The translations under genes and the position numbers were made by a program. This document shows positions 50,425-62,660 of a DNA stretch of 64,000 nt, piece after piece; positions within the stretch are counted from its first letter, which is position 1, and each line of letters begins with the position of its first letter. The notes under the pieces were generated by a model. The model searched no databases and was not told the origin of the DNA. It saw nothing but the letters and a program-made list of their open reading frames with translations. Origin of the DNA: Sweltsa coloradensis (taxonomy: Eukaryota; Arthropoda; Insecta; Plecoptera; Chloroperlidae). The stretch spans positions 372,001 through 436,000 of the forward strand of contig JAMZAV010000027.1 of the NCBI GenBank assembly GCA_024449915.1. The letters run 5' to 3'.

Positions 50425-50600
50425 AGTTTCACCCGGTGTGAATCTCTTCAGGTGCCCAACTGAGTAAAATGTGTTTGGGTAGCTCGGAAGGAATGTCCAA
50501 GGACTTAACTGTTATCGGGACTCAATCCTAGCATGACTGAGGAAATCCTACTATAAAAACCCTTCAGTCAAAATTGGCGTGCTACCTCATTGAACCACTG
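50425..50600 (-). mobile_element. SINE family B, old diverged copy
   Basis: On the plus strand the order CTCTTCAGGTG, GGAATGTCCAAGGACTT, GGGACTCAATCC, GACTGAGGAAATCC and CCTTCAGTCA follows the 52741-52999 copy. It is strongly diverged and the tRNA head is not clear. Confidence 0.5.
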
Positions 50601-50879
50601 TTCATTGGTTTTCTTAAACCCCCTAGTTGCCGTAAGTATAGCAGTTATCTTCAACTCTGACCGTCAATTAGATAAACACTTGCGCAAAGAAACGCAGTCT
50701 GAACCTTTCTAAAAAGAGTCACAACAATGTCAAAAATCTAGATTTATTTAATGTAGGCCTATCTGTAAAACAATATTTTTTAAATTTAGCCGGGCCTACG
50801 ACTTCATTTCTAAAATGCAAGATCTCGTTAGCATTGGCATAGCACATTTCAAGTTTGACATAGGGTCGTCACCAATAAT

Positions 50880-51592
50880 TAGAGATGTGCAAAAATGATG
50901 AGAAAGAAATTTGCGATTTTTTAATAGTTGCAATAATCCCTTCAAATTCAGTTTGCACATGAATCACCTGATTTGTGATTGAATGGTACCAATTTCCACT
51001 TCGCGAATTTTTTTAAACGCGCATTAGGTCACGAAATTTCAAACAAAATTTTATTCAATGTTTTGGTGGAGGTGCCGGGTAGGTAGTCAAAATTAAATTA
51101 ATCCTGGCTGGTACATATGGTGGAGGTGCCTGGTCATAAACGCGATTGTGAGATCTCAATAATCGTTTGTACGCGAGTAAGCTCAAAATATTGACATTAG
51201 ACAAAAAATGCATAATTTCGTAATTTTGGTGGAGGTGCCGGGTAGTCGAAAGTAATCAGGTGAAAAAATTGTCAGAAACGTGAAAACTGAAGACTGAAAT
51301 TGTGCTTAATAAAACTGATTCTCACTCTCATGTGCTTGTTTTTTCTTTTAAATTAATCATAACTAATTATCCTGAAATTCGTGACACTGATTATTTAAAA
51401 CTAGGCATTATTTTTTTCATAAATTATTATAAAATCGGTTTTTGGTAAATAACGAAAAATTGTGAATTTTTATTTTATACATCGTTTGACTATATTCGGT
51501 TGATTTTATTTAGAATAGCTCAATTTAGTTGACTAATCTAATTCAAGAAGACGCGAATTTTCGAACTTAAAGAACATTTTTGCACCTCTCTA
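50880..51592. mobile_element. hAT-type non-autonomous element with 8-bp target duplication
   Basis: Ends are TAGAGATGTGCAAAAATG (50880) and the complement of TAGAGAGGTGCAAAAATG (ending 51592), about 18 bp with one or two mismatches. CCAATAAT flanks both sides (50872-50879 and 51593-51600), an exact 8-bp duplication. Both properties are diagnostic of the hAT superfamily. At 713 bp it has no transposase. Three copies of GGTGGAGGTGCCGGG-type motif lie at 51065-51079, 51119-51133 (one change) and 51228-51242. It is in reverse orientation relative to the 6342 copy. Confidence 0.85.
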
Positions 51593-51600
51593 CCAATAAT

Positions 51601-52727
51601 ACAACGAAAACTATTTTTGTAAACAGATATGTTCACACTTTTTGCAACCTAGCTTTACTTCTTTGCATTTAATCTTTGTACTAACTGTTAGCCATCAAAT
51701 ATCACAATATTTAATCCAGATTAGTTATTCACGTAGTCTCTTAGTTTTGTTTTTTATTTGTTATCTCGAGTCGTCTGCTACCTACAGTAAGATAACGTGT
51801 ATTGTACAGGTCTGTGCGGCTGACACTATGCCTCGTGAACTTAGCCAGTACTCGGTGTTGTAGTGGCCAACCACTGGTATTGCGTGGGAAATTAAATTTA
51901 ATTAGTCTCGTAGCTGTGGGACGATTCGAGCGTGCAGCACGATGGCTAAGATGAATCACCTGCTGTGCAAGTGCATGCGTGAAAGATTGTCGATCAACGT
52001 TATTAAATAAGACAGCGACACGGGTAGACGCTAACTTTACCACCCCTATACTTAGTAGTTGGCTAGGTACTTGTGAAATGAATACTAATTGTTGCTAACT
52101 CATCTTGATGAAGTTGATTCGAAAATCAGCTTGATTTAGAAGGGTTGGATTTAATATAATTAAAACAAGCTACGATTGAAAGTTGTAGGTGCAGAAGTAT
52201 AACGTTACATGGTTTTAGAATATGTACGTTGTGGATCTATGACCTGCGATTGAAATATATTAAAGAAAATCGACAAAATGTGCAAGTTTATTTATTCAAT
52301 TAATGAGTGAGATTTATGAACTAATGATACAAATATAAAAACAACTTCTTATACTTGTAAAAACAACACTTTGCAGACAAACAAAGCTACTATATCAAGA
52401 TCACAACTATAAATTCACGAGTGGAGCTATTTAACTGTTGGTTCATTGAATTTACAACAATGGTCGCATAATGCCGACAATAAACAATAAATTGGGCAAA
52501 AGTTTTTGGATATATAGCTGATCATAAACTTACTTTTTACGTACATTTATTGTTAGTCTTATAAAATACGAATAAAAGTATAATTTACACGTATATTAAT
52601 TTCTGAAGTGTCTAGGATTTTGGATTCAGAACTGGTCACATAGGCCTACCCACCACAGCTATAAAACCAAAACTCAAAACATTCATACGCGCATTTGGAA
52701 AATGGCTGTGTTCCAATGTGCGTTGCT
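51601..52727. other. AT-rich non-coding stretch
   Basis: Short overlapping frames at 51642-51863 and 51741-52043 show no recognised domain. Confidence 0.4.
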
Positions 52728-52740
52728 TATTTGGCACTAA

Positions 52741-52999
52741 AATTTTTAAATTTTTATCGTGGGAAACCTGTTATAGGGTGCAATTAGCCCCTCTTCAGGT
52801 GAACTAGGTATGTGCGGATAGGAAATTGTGAAGGGATGTCCGAGGGCTGTTTAAGAGGACTCAATCCCTTGCATTCGCCTTAACGACTGAGGAAAACCTC
52901 GGAAAAACCTTCAGTCAGGATTGCCGGTCTCGACGGGATTCGAACCCGGGACCTCCCGAATCAGAGTCGAGCGCTTAGTGCCCGAGCCAACACTGTCGG
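52741..52999 (-). mobile_element. tRNA-derived SINE family B, intact insertion
   Basis: On the minus strand the head reads GTTGGCTCGGGCACTAAGCG (A-box region), GACTCTGATTCGGGAGGTC and GGTTCGAATCCC (B box, T-arm). The body has GGTTTTTCCGAGGTTTTCC and AAGGCGAATGC; the 3' end is CAGGTTTCCCACGATAAAAA. It is flanked by a 13-bp target duplication, TATTTGGCACTAA (52728-52740 and 53000-53012). The tRNA-like region retains Pol III boxes. The body resembles SINE central sequences I recall from arthropods; that comparison is from memory. Confidence 0.88.
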
Positions 53000-53012
53000 T
53001 ATTTGGCACTAA

Positions 53013-54884
53013 GTATAGCTGTAGTCGGTAAGTGACTGTTGTGCATCCGGTCCTAAAATAATGTCTGCTGGAAACAATGTTAGTCAAGTGTACCAAACCA
53101 TGAATAAAATTGTCCATCTACTCATTTTAAAGATTCAGGAAATTATATTTCATAAGCACTCACCTTGAATGAAAGAGTTTAATATAATGAGAAATAAGAC
53201 AAACGACAATGTCTTACCAATTATTGATTAATTATTCGTTAAGCGATTCTGCTATAGGAAACTTTTCACCTTCTTTAACCATTTGATGTAATCGTTTTAA
53301 TATTTAATGCCATTCATAGTTACAAAATCCATCCCGATCGGGGTTCGAACCCGAGTCACCCACGATCGGGATGGATTTTTTAACTTCTGAATTGTATTAA
53401 ATATAAACAATTCCACCTACGGGAGTGTTTGTCGACTAACTTCATCGATATGTAATCGTTTTAGTTTAAATCGAGTTTGAATTTCTTCCTCGTCATCAGC
53501 TGTTGTGACATCTTTCTTCCTCTGTTTGAGACGGCAAAAAATAAACGAGAAACAGCTTCCTTCCTTAGCATATCCCCCGGTCATAAGACAAAAAAATATC
53601 GTGGTACAACGTAAACTTGACTTTAACTTGACGTGGTTTAGGTCACGTTTATATCAATGTCGACCTTAGGCGCCTTACATATTTTCTTGTAACAAGCCAA
53701 CGGCCGCATTGTGTGCACGATTATTGACGCATCGAGCAAAATTTAGTAAGAATAAGTGTTAATACACATGATAAGATTAAATATTGTGTCCTCAATCTTT
53801 GTTATCTCTTATTTTTAGCGAATACTTGAAGGTATTGTTCTCTGTAGTCTGAACTAGTCAATAAAGTAATACGAACGTGTCAAGTAAATGATTCTAAATC
53901 AGTTGCGTACGCATTCCTAATTGCATAATTACATGCTAAATGTGATGTGTACTTTTCAGCGGTTCATTTGAAAATGAGTTTTGGATATCAAGAATTTATT
54001 TATATTGATTATTATAAAAAACTATTAATATTATGACTAATATTAATTGAGCTACTTATAATTATCTCTTGAACGACGATTTAAAAAAATGTTACCATAT
54101 ATTATAATGTCTGCTATACACTGATATAATTATTTAAATTAATTCACTACCTGATAGACCCGCGTTCGAACCATGAGTTTACTCTTTCCTGACTAGTCTA
54201 GTATATTCATTCTGAAAATGGGGTGCGCGCAATGAAATGAATAAAGGACCGACTAGGCTTATTTAAGCTAACTTTTGTCAATTAAGTGTTCGGCGGTATG
54301 TGTTTGTCTCGGAACCCATTCACGCCCACTGGTGGCATAAACAACAGCAATGTATGCACCACCGTGTAAAACAGCCTGGAGGCTCTAGGCTTTGTGGGAG
54401 TATGGTGTGTGATTCATGCTCTGTTGTCTATTTATAAACTCGACGTCGAGGAATTAAAAACGCGATGCGAGTTTTAAGAATAAACACCAAGGCTGGTTCT
54501 ATAGAGGAAGTTTTTGCACAGAATACAGATTAAGTTGTGAATCACTTCACAGAATTACCACCCACTTCGTTCACGAGGAGTTGCAATAATTGTTGTTGTT
54601 TGTAGGCAAGCATGACAACACACTTTCAACTATCAAGAGATGGTAGTGATTTAACTTGAAGACAAAATGCGTTAATTAAAACCAAACTTTTGGGTGCTTT
54701 AATTGCACTCCATTATTAGGGAGCGAAGCTGTATATGCATCACATTCATGTCCGTCCCTATGCTGTGCGTGTGTCACATTTTACGATAAAATCCGAACAA
54801 GAGCCCTTATCAAGGAATTTGAATAATGTTTTTGTAACCCCTGCGGTAAGTGGTGCAGTGCTTGCCTCCAGAAAGGTTTATTAT
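53013..54884. other. AT-rich non-coding stretch
   Basis: Apart from the hairpin at 53324-53379, nothing is recognised. A word CGTTCGAACC near 54162 resembles a T-arm but no tRNA fold could be supported. Confidence 0.4.
53324..53379. repeat. 17-bp-stem hairpin with a tRNA T-arm-like loop
   Basis: AAAATCCATCCCGATCG (53324-53340) pairs perfectly with 53363-53379. The 22-nt loop begins GGGTTCGAACCC, the sequence of a tRNA T-arm and B box, itself palindromic. The whole is too short for a tRNA. It may be an inverted tRNA or SINE fragment or a regulatory hairpin. Confidence 0.75.
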
Positions 54885-55272
54885 TTATGTTCTCGGCACC
54901 TCCACTATAAACGAAGAGTGGAACAAGCGAGCGACAACAGTTTATTATATGGCTGGGCTATGTCATAACATACAATTATCGTAAAAATATATTAAAATAG
55001 TGGGCCTATTTTTAATAGTTTGAGGCCAAATAGGATTGATAAGGTATCAGAAAAAACGCATAACGATTTTTACGATCACATATTAGCGTTTTGTGACCCG
55101 GCACCTCCACCATATTATTATGTACCAGAGAGGAATAATTTAATTTCGACTACCCGGCACCTCCACCAAAATTACTTTAAAAAAAATATTTCGATATGAA
55201 GCCAAATATCGATGTTGAAAATATACCCATTTATCGATATCGTATCGAAATATCGATTTTTGCCCAGCCCTA
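54885..55272. mobile_element. hAT-like remnant carrying the CCCGGCACCTCCACC motif
   Basis: The motif is at 55097-55111 and 55153-55167, with imperfect copies at about 54891-54906 and, just outside the end, 55297-55311. Spacing and linking sequence follow the 7.3-kb copy. The right side ends GATATCG...TTTTTGCCCAGCCCTA (to about 55272); its complement TAGGGCTGGGCAAAAATCGA is typical of another hAT terminal type. The left end was not found. Confidence 0.5.
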
Positions 55273-57304
55273 AATTTATTTGTTTCCCCGTTAATACTGG
55301 GCACCTCCACCAACGACGAGATTTGGAAGTTGTTAAAAAAAGTATTATATTATTATTTAATTTTTTGGCTTTTTGTTGATTAACTAGCATAGCTCCCTTT
55401 TTTGTGTAGCCCCGTACCCATGCTTGTAAAATATACATTTTTCCTATTTTGCATAATAAAGCGCTGTTCCAAGTTAGTAGGCCTTTATGTTCAATAATTA
55501 TTTATGTATATAATATCGTACTCTCGTTTAGCTACAATTTTTCAATATTGATATTTTAAATGGTTTCTTTATTTGCACTAGTACTCAATTCAATGTTACA
55601 TATTTTTCTTACTTATTTCAATTTCAATTTGATTTAAAATTTGAAATTTATATTAATTTCTACAAACTAGAGCTAATTTACATTTGAATGGCTTAAGTCA
55701 TCATTTATTAGATTACCTTACACAATTTGAATTGACGTATTTGCAAATCACAAAATTAGGTAAAAGAAACGCCGGAGATATTGCAATCGATTGTATATCA
55801 CCATTTGCAACTACACCAAGCTCATAAGTAGGCCCTACCTAAAAAACATAGGTAATACATATTACAGTCTCCTACCTAATAATGTTGATATCTTGTGAGA
55901 TTGTGGATGAACCTAAGGCGTTCCTGACTCAAATGACAAAGTCTATTTACACATTTTGACACGTTCATTGTATACTGTTAATGAAGAGTAAACGGATAAA
56001 GGGTGGCACATTAGGCGTAGCGGTTCAGTTAGACAAACAGTTTCAAAACGGTATTATCTTGAAGTTGTAACTGACACGATGACGCACCGAGTCAAAACAA
56101 TAACCCCCAGGCTGCGTGCCAGGTCGAATTATATCACCACCTGCTACTTCGAACCATTACAAATGCACAGCTTTGATATATTTCGCGCAATGATACGTTA
56201 GGCTGTAATTTACAATAGTGTACATGGAAATAATATGTAAATACTATTATAAAATTATTTCCCTGACAGTTTTATAGTCTAAAAAGATTTAGGTGAACAA
56301 ATTTGTGTACGGTAATATGTTCTCATTTACATATTTGGCCTTCAATTAGTCTAATTATTGTAAGTTAATTAAATATTTGTAATTATTATTTTATGCAGTG
56401 CTCTCAACCCCTACTCAGTTAATCTACTGTCGGCATACGCTACGGTATGAAATACGCTTCTCATATGTAAAATTAAAAATCTGTTGGAGAGCTATCATAA
56501 AATCCTCTATAATGTCTGCATTTCGTGCCCAATTCGAATGGAATAATTGATACAAAACGGATACCAATACCATAATGAAAACAAAAGAAAAACTTGAACT
56601 TGACACATGGAAATAAGTTTCGTCTGTTTTCATTGGTCGTCAAAATTAATATATGAAGGAACTGATGAAAGATTTCGCGCACTTACGACTAACTAAAAAT
56701 GCATAAATATATGTTGCATCTAGTTTTCGAAACAGTTAAAGTAAATACGTATAATATTATTATGGACTTCATACAAGTGACACTTTAATATAGGACGTTC
56801 TTTAAATGTACAATTCTGTATCGGTGTATTAATACATAAACATATAAAAATATACCCGCGTTATACTAAAGTAGTAAAATAATACTACTCCCAGCTTAAA
56901 CCTGGCAAAAGAACAATTGACCTTTTGCATTTGGACTAGGAAACCCTATAACCAACGTTTTGATCGGTTGTTTAACTAACTTTAAGTTCGCTTTTAGACA
57001 GATCTACAATTACGCCCCTCAAACCTCAAGCCTTTGTCATTATTATCACCCTCGAGCTCGACCTTAAGTAAATCAAGGTCTGTGTGTAGTAGATGCAAGA
57101 CAACTTGATTTACTTATAGTCGACAGTGTACATTTTAATATTTCCTGTCTAGCTAACGCATCAATTAAATTTTCGATTGTAACAACGCAGATCCTCATAC
57201 ATTCTACATGCTAAACAAAAACAATACTACTACAAGACCTAGTGAAATCAATACACAATATAATATACCACATTTATCAATACAATTACATTTCCATAAT
57301 ATAA
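55273..57304. other. AT-rich non-coding stretch
   Basis: No gene or element supported apart from the motif copy at 55297. Short frames at 56424-56682 are unrecognised. Confidence 0.4.
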
Positions 57305-57933
57305 TTGGATGAGCGTAGCGAGCGTTGCGATGAAATTTTATGGAGGCCTTCGAAATCTCTAAACCAAGAACTGCCACGTTTTTGAGCGCAATCGAAAAAT
57401 TATTTCTCATTAAAATCGCAATTTTACGATTTTTTACGATTTAAAAAAAATCTTCGATTATAACATACAGCTTCATCCGATTTTATGATATTTCTAAAAG
57501 AACCTTAATTTTATGCATTGGTATTCGTGTGCAAGTTTTGGCGCAATCGAAAATATTTCCATAAAAATGAATTTTACGTTTATTTTCATTTTTAAAACAA
57601 TTCTTTGATTTATAACATCTACATTCTTTATCCGATTGTAATGATTTTTTCACAGAACCTCAATTTTATAAATTCATATATTCGTGTAAAATTTGTACGC
57701 AATCGAATAATTATTTCTTTTGAAAATTTCAATATTATGATTTTTTCCTTTTTTAAAATTACGATTAATTAAAAAAAAATTAGGTTAATTTTTTATTTAA
57801 TTTAATTTTTTTTAAATCTTCAACTTAGTTACGATTTTTTCACAGAAAAATAGAAAATCCGCATAACACATGGCAGCTCAATGCACCAATTACGCTCATC
57901 CAACAACGCGGCGGGACTTAAGCGTTTTCCTAG
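57305..57933 (+). mobile_element. Helentron/HINE-like element, copy 4
   Basis: Starts TTGGATGAGCG (57305-57315). It is internally shortened just after the 5' end compared with copy 1. It ends with CGCTCATCCAA, the hairpin AACGC/GCGTT and CCTAG before T 57934, identical to copy 1 over about 70 bp. Three ~160-bp internal units remain (near 57384, 57540, 57698). Confidence 0.68.
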
Positions 57934-58663
57934 TAGTACATAACATAATAAATTGTTCCTTGTAATTGCATCATGTGGAACTTCAGCGTGTCAGGTTGCA
58001 TCAGAACTTGATTGTTATACGACGTCACATACATTGATCACCATTGCCTCACCCCTTCACCAGCTGTCAATCACAATAATTAACTGGAAACCTAAGGCCT
58101 TATTCTGTCACGTTTATGAATAGTGCGATGTTGCTATTGGCCAATAGAATATGTTTACATTGAATATGGAGATGACGTTCAGCTTGCACAGAATAAATAA
58201 TGACATATTTTTATTAACAAAATTGAATATTAATTATTTGATTTTTGGATGTTGATTTAATTTGTACGTACGAACAATAGTGTTTACTGATGCTAAGGCA
58301 CGACAATGTGCGGTATAGGAGCTGATTTATTTGTTGGAAATTAATATTGTTATTAATTTTGCGAACAGATCAAAATATTCATTAAAATTGTGTTCATTAC
58401 ATATTAACTAATGTTGTTTGCATGGTTGTGCATCAAATAGTTAAATAATTAGAATACGAACGTTGTGTTTGCTGATACCGATAGTATTGCTCTCTAGCGA
58501 GATAAAATACTCTTGTTTTATGGACAACTTTTACAAAAATATAAATTATTCATGGTCATAAAAAACATTTTAACTTACTAAGGTTAAATACTAAATATAT
58601 TTATAACAATATGACGTTGGAATTTGTCTTAATTTCTGTGTAGAAATTAGAATGTTAGGTTTT

Positions 58664-58664
<1 letters not shown>
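57934..58664. other. AT-rich non-coding stretch
   Basis: Nothing recognised. Confidence 0.4.

Positions 58665-58728
<64 letters not shown>
58665..58728 (+). repeat. (TAA)n microsatellite
   Basis: About 21 uninterrupted TAA units, immediately upstream of the LINE remnant. Confidence 0.95.
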
Positions 58729-58729
<1 letters not shown>

Positions 58730-58734
58730 CGAAC

Positions 58735-59345
58735 AATTATAAAAAATACATAATACAAGATGCGACAGTAAACGATCAATGTAGAAAATGTAGTGCAAAG
58801 GGTGAAACAATCGAACACATCATATCGGGTGCAAGTCACTATGTCAAACAGATTACCTCTACAGACATAACCAAGTAGCTAACATTATTCATCAAAAACT
58901 AGCAATCAAGTACAACCTCATTGACACACACACACCTTACTACAAATACAAACCAGAGAAAGTACTAGATAGTAAGATTACAAATTATATTAAGACCGCA
59001 CAGTTATAACAGACCAAACGATACATCACAACAGACCGGATAATATATAAATTGACAAGAAGAACAAGAAACTACCTTATCGACGTTGGCTATCCCAATG
59101 TGCCATAACGTCGAGACCACGTGGAAGAAAAAAATTGACAAGTATAGTGAACTGGTAATTGAGATCAAGAAGATGTGGAAACAGAAAAAGGTAAATACAA
59201 TCCCATTCATTATATCAGCAACGGCATTATACCGAAGAAGCTACATGAACAGATTAAACAACTAGATCTTAACCAATGTATACATCGAGACTCAAAGCAG
59301 TAATACTCAACACGTGTAGAATAGTTCGTAATTCTAAACTAAGAT
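58735..59345 (+). pseudogene. R4/Dong-like LINE pol, C-terminal remnant
   Basis: In the plus strand, successive frames give CRKCSAKGETIEHIISGAS (a C-X2-C-X7-H-X4-C zinc knuckle with the last Cys lost), YRHNQVANIIHQKLAIKYNL, then NRPD, LIDVGYPNVP, KYSELVIEIKKMWK, GIIPKKLHEQIKQL and KAVILNTCRIVR. From memory this order (knuckle, RHN block, RPD...D restriction-like endonuclease, KY-L--EI--MWK, ALL-T--I-R end) is the C-terminus of R2/R4-clade non-LTR elements. At least four frameshifts or stops interrupt it. The reverse transcriptase is absent (5' truncation). It lies between TAA repeats, as known for Dong. A 3' UTR with AATAAAA-like words follows to about 59605. Confidence 0.82.
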
Positions 59346-59583
59346 GAACTTCGAGATTTCGAGACAGCTCCATCGACATGTTTGTGTTTCCATATCCGAA
59401 GAGCAATGCTAGGAGGGCGACGAGAAATCGACACTGTAACAGCAGAAGAAAACATCATTACAAAAATTTTAAATTATAAATGACTTTTTGTTAGAGTTAA
59501 GACAAAAGTATATGTATGTAATAGGTACACATGGAAGTACATTGACGTAAGTCGTACACATGTTAGCTCCGTTTTAACCGATT

Positions 59584-59692
59584 TGTATGAAATCATTCAA
59601 TAAAATATAGATAATAATAAAATATTATATATATATAATAATAAAATAAATAATAATAATAATAATAATAATAAATAATAATAAACTCATTT
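59584..59692 (+). repeat. TAA-rich repeat downstream of the LINE
   Basis: Interrupted ATAATAATAA and AT runs, purest TAA at about 59648-59690. With 58665-58728 it brackets the LINE remnant. Confidence 0.85.
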
Positions 59693-59932
59693 CCAACAAT
59701 GTCTTGGTTGAATGGTGTTTTTCATACCGATATCTAGGGCACGAAACATTGTGCCAAGGTTGCTATGCTCAATGTTTCTTCATCCTTATCCTGCATCTGC
59801 TTCTCCTCTCTTTCCTGTCTTCCTTCGATCAATCTTCCCCACTTCTCTCTTTATCCCCCTTCTTTCACTGCACCTTCCTCTTCTGCTTTAAAGTCTAGTC
59901 TTGAAGTCTTATCTATTTTCATAACTATTTCA

Positions 59933-60172
59933 ATAAAAACTATCTTGGGGGAAACCTGCCCAAGGTGCAATGCATGCCAGTCTCTTTAGATGTCAACTAT
60001 AGCTATTAAATATTTGGTCATTTTGTGGAGGGAATGTCTTAGGACTGTTACAGAGGACTCAATCTCCAAGAAAACCTCAGAGAAACATTTCACCAGGATT
60101 GCCGGTGGCGAGATTTTAAACGAGACCTCCCGAATCAGAGTCTCGCGGTTCGGCCTTGCCCTACCACTGTCG
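59933..60172 (-). mobile_element. SINE family B, diverged copy
   Basis: Follows the 52741-52999 copy in order: GGGGGAAACCTGCCC tail side, GGAATGTC, GAGGACTCAATC, GAAAACCTCAGAGAAAC, CAGGATTGCCGGT, GAGACCTCCCGAATCAGAG. The B box has decayed (GAGATTTTAAACGAGACC), so it should be inactive. Confidence 0.68.
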
Positions 60173-60272
60173 GCTAGGTTATTTTGATGAAAGATGATGA
60201 GTAAAACCTTGCCACCTTGCTAGAACATAACCAAATATCCGTTAAATGAATGTTGTCATTTTAAACATTTTA

Positions 60273-60322
60273 ACCGTGAACCTGTATAGGTGCATTAGCC
60301 CCTCTTCAGGTGAACAAGGTAG
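60273..60322 (-). mobile_element. SINE family B, 3' fragment
   Basis: AACCTGTATAGGTGCATTAG followed by CCCCTCTTCAGGTGAACAAG matches the 3' end of the family at 52768-52810. A 5'-truncated copy about 100 bp from the previous one. Confidence 0.55.
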
Positions 60323-62660
60323 TTGTTCATTGATTGATACTCGGTATTCGAGGTGGTACATGTTATTTTTACATAGGTTTAAACCATATAATCTTTAATT
60401 TTTTGTTTGTGGGATGTGTGTTTGTTTGTTTTGTGGTTTGTGCGAGTGTTATTTTTGTGCAATATACATTATTATTTGTATTTCTACTAGGGGGTTATTA
60501 TTATAAGTACTATTTCCAACATATTTACACGAAGTGGCTTACCGTAACCCAACCGTACGTTGGGGTTTTGCTATGAGGCGTTGGTAGCTTAAAAACGTCT
60601 TCCATTGAACGATTCAAATACGGAAATATGACTAACGCCAGGGGAAATCATAGTTTATTGTAAGTGGGGCTGTTGGTAGCCATGGTGCCGTTACCTCTTA
60701 CTTTTTCATATTATTATAATGGAACGAGGAAAAAGTCAATATTACATTTCCGCTAACGTCTGCTCCAAACGGCCTTCAACTTAAACATGTGGGACTTAAA
60801 AGTAATATTAGAAAATACCAGAAACAGTTTAGAGGAAAAATACGTATATACTGGCGCAATGTGAAGGATCGTGGTCGTCTGGCCTTGTACAAAAAGCATG
60901 AGCTATATTATGGCTGCATAAAAGTGAATGTTTCGTATAACCCTAGATGAAATTGATATTTACATCCCAATGAAACGTTTTCTACGGACCAATCAGAAAG
61001 ATATTTAGAAGTAAAACAATTGGGAATTTTTGAACATAGCATCTTGATACAATTTCCCAAGGGCTGGAGTAAAAATTCTCCCCTTACCTAAATGAAAATT
61101 AATTTGTTAATATGTAATGATATAAAACGATTGTGTGTCTTATAGTTATATATTATTAATTTGTGCTTTAATCATAAAATTTTAAAATTTTAAAACGTTT
61201 GTGTGCTGTCGGTTTGATCTTAAATGTTTTCTTTATTAAAGTCTGTCACGTATTATAATATACAATTTATTATTGATAGTTTATAGAATTTAGTACGTGT
61301 TTAGTATATTATCATCATTGTAATCAGATTTTTAATCATTATTTTCATCCAAGTGTAATTAGTATTTCCATCACTTGTATAAATACGAATTGTCACCTCA
61401 AGTAGGTTGGGCTCGGAAAAATCACATGGTTTTGTTTATACTTGTTTTAGTGTTATTATTTCAGTCTGAGAAAGATTCCCGTTGTTTGAGCTAATTTAAA
61501 GGGTTGCTTTCTAACTTCTAGAAACTTAATAAGATTCAAGAAACGAAAATCTCGTCGTCTTTCCAAGTAACATTCTCTAACTTCAAGACTGTGTAGAGTT
61601 AGAGGGAGTTAGAAATAGAGAGAGACTGGATTATAGATAGCCTTGTAAAGATAGTACAATCGATAAGCCTGGATACTGCATATTGGTTCTCTCATTTGAC
61701 TCGGATTGAGATACATTTGCATTGAGTACAATCACATTTATTATTTAAATAGACCGCGAGGTGATTTTGGAACCGCTGACAGAGCTGAGACTGCGAGCGG
61801 GGTTTTATTCGGAAAGAGACACTATCACAGTGGCAGTCTATTGGCCGGGTTTAATACATGTCGTCGAAGTCTCTCCGAGATTTTCACTGTTCCCGAGATT
61901 TGTCTCAATTTGTCTCGGGTGTTCGTTTACTGTCTTAAGAAAGAGAATATATTGAATCAGTCAACCAACGTAGCCACCATAGTTAAATAATATTGAGAAG
62001 AAAGATCAGCTCAAGCACAGCACAACACTTGTTTATCGAAACGTATCTGAAGCAAACCGCAGATAAAGTTAAATAAAGTAGTACTTATTGAATACGTTGT
62101 TAGTGTTGTCGGAAACAATTGAAATTTCAAGTATCGCACATTTCAAATACCAATACTTGTATATTAAATATGGACATAGTTTCAATATGCTGCTCTTATT
62201 GATAATATTCTGTTGTGTATTTCAATAGTCGAACGGTTATTATGCAAAGTATACATAAGTGAGCAAACAATCTTGTATTCTTGTAAAATAAAACAAATGT
62301 GGATTTGATTTGATTTGATTTTCAAGTATTGAAATAAAGACAAAGGAGAAACACTTAGTGTGCTTATACTCAACATTCGTACAGACCCCTCCCGTCTGGC
62401 ATTGCCTACACAGTATTGGAAAATTAACGTCACAAAATGTTGCTGTTTTTTGGTTCATGCTGATTAATCTTCAAGCTACATTGTTTTAAAAAATTCAATT
62501 CTTTGGTATGATACATAATATTGTGTTGGTGTTGTGTACTGTAACATTTGTCTTTAGGAAGTATAGCGTCATGTGTGTCTGACTTTTATTCACCAAGAAT
62601 TTCAAGATTATGTTGTTGTTCACCAGTTCTTATATATAAACGGAGACAAATCTGCAGTTT
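60323..62660. other. AT-rich non-coding stretch
   Basis: Frames at 60334-60576, 61706-61990 and 61761-61955 are unrecognised. A GATTT repeat is at 62304-62324. Confidence 0.4.

Noticed and set aside
52915..52995. Functional tRNA gene on the minus strand
   Set aside because: It is the head of a SINE with body, tail and target duplication; it continues without a tRNA 3' end.
58591..58839. 82-codon frame with poly-isoleucine
   Set aside because: Translation of the TAA microsatellite on the minus strand.
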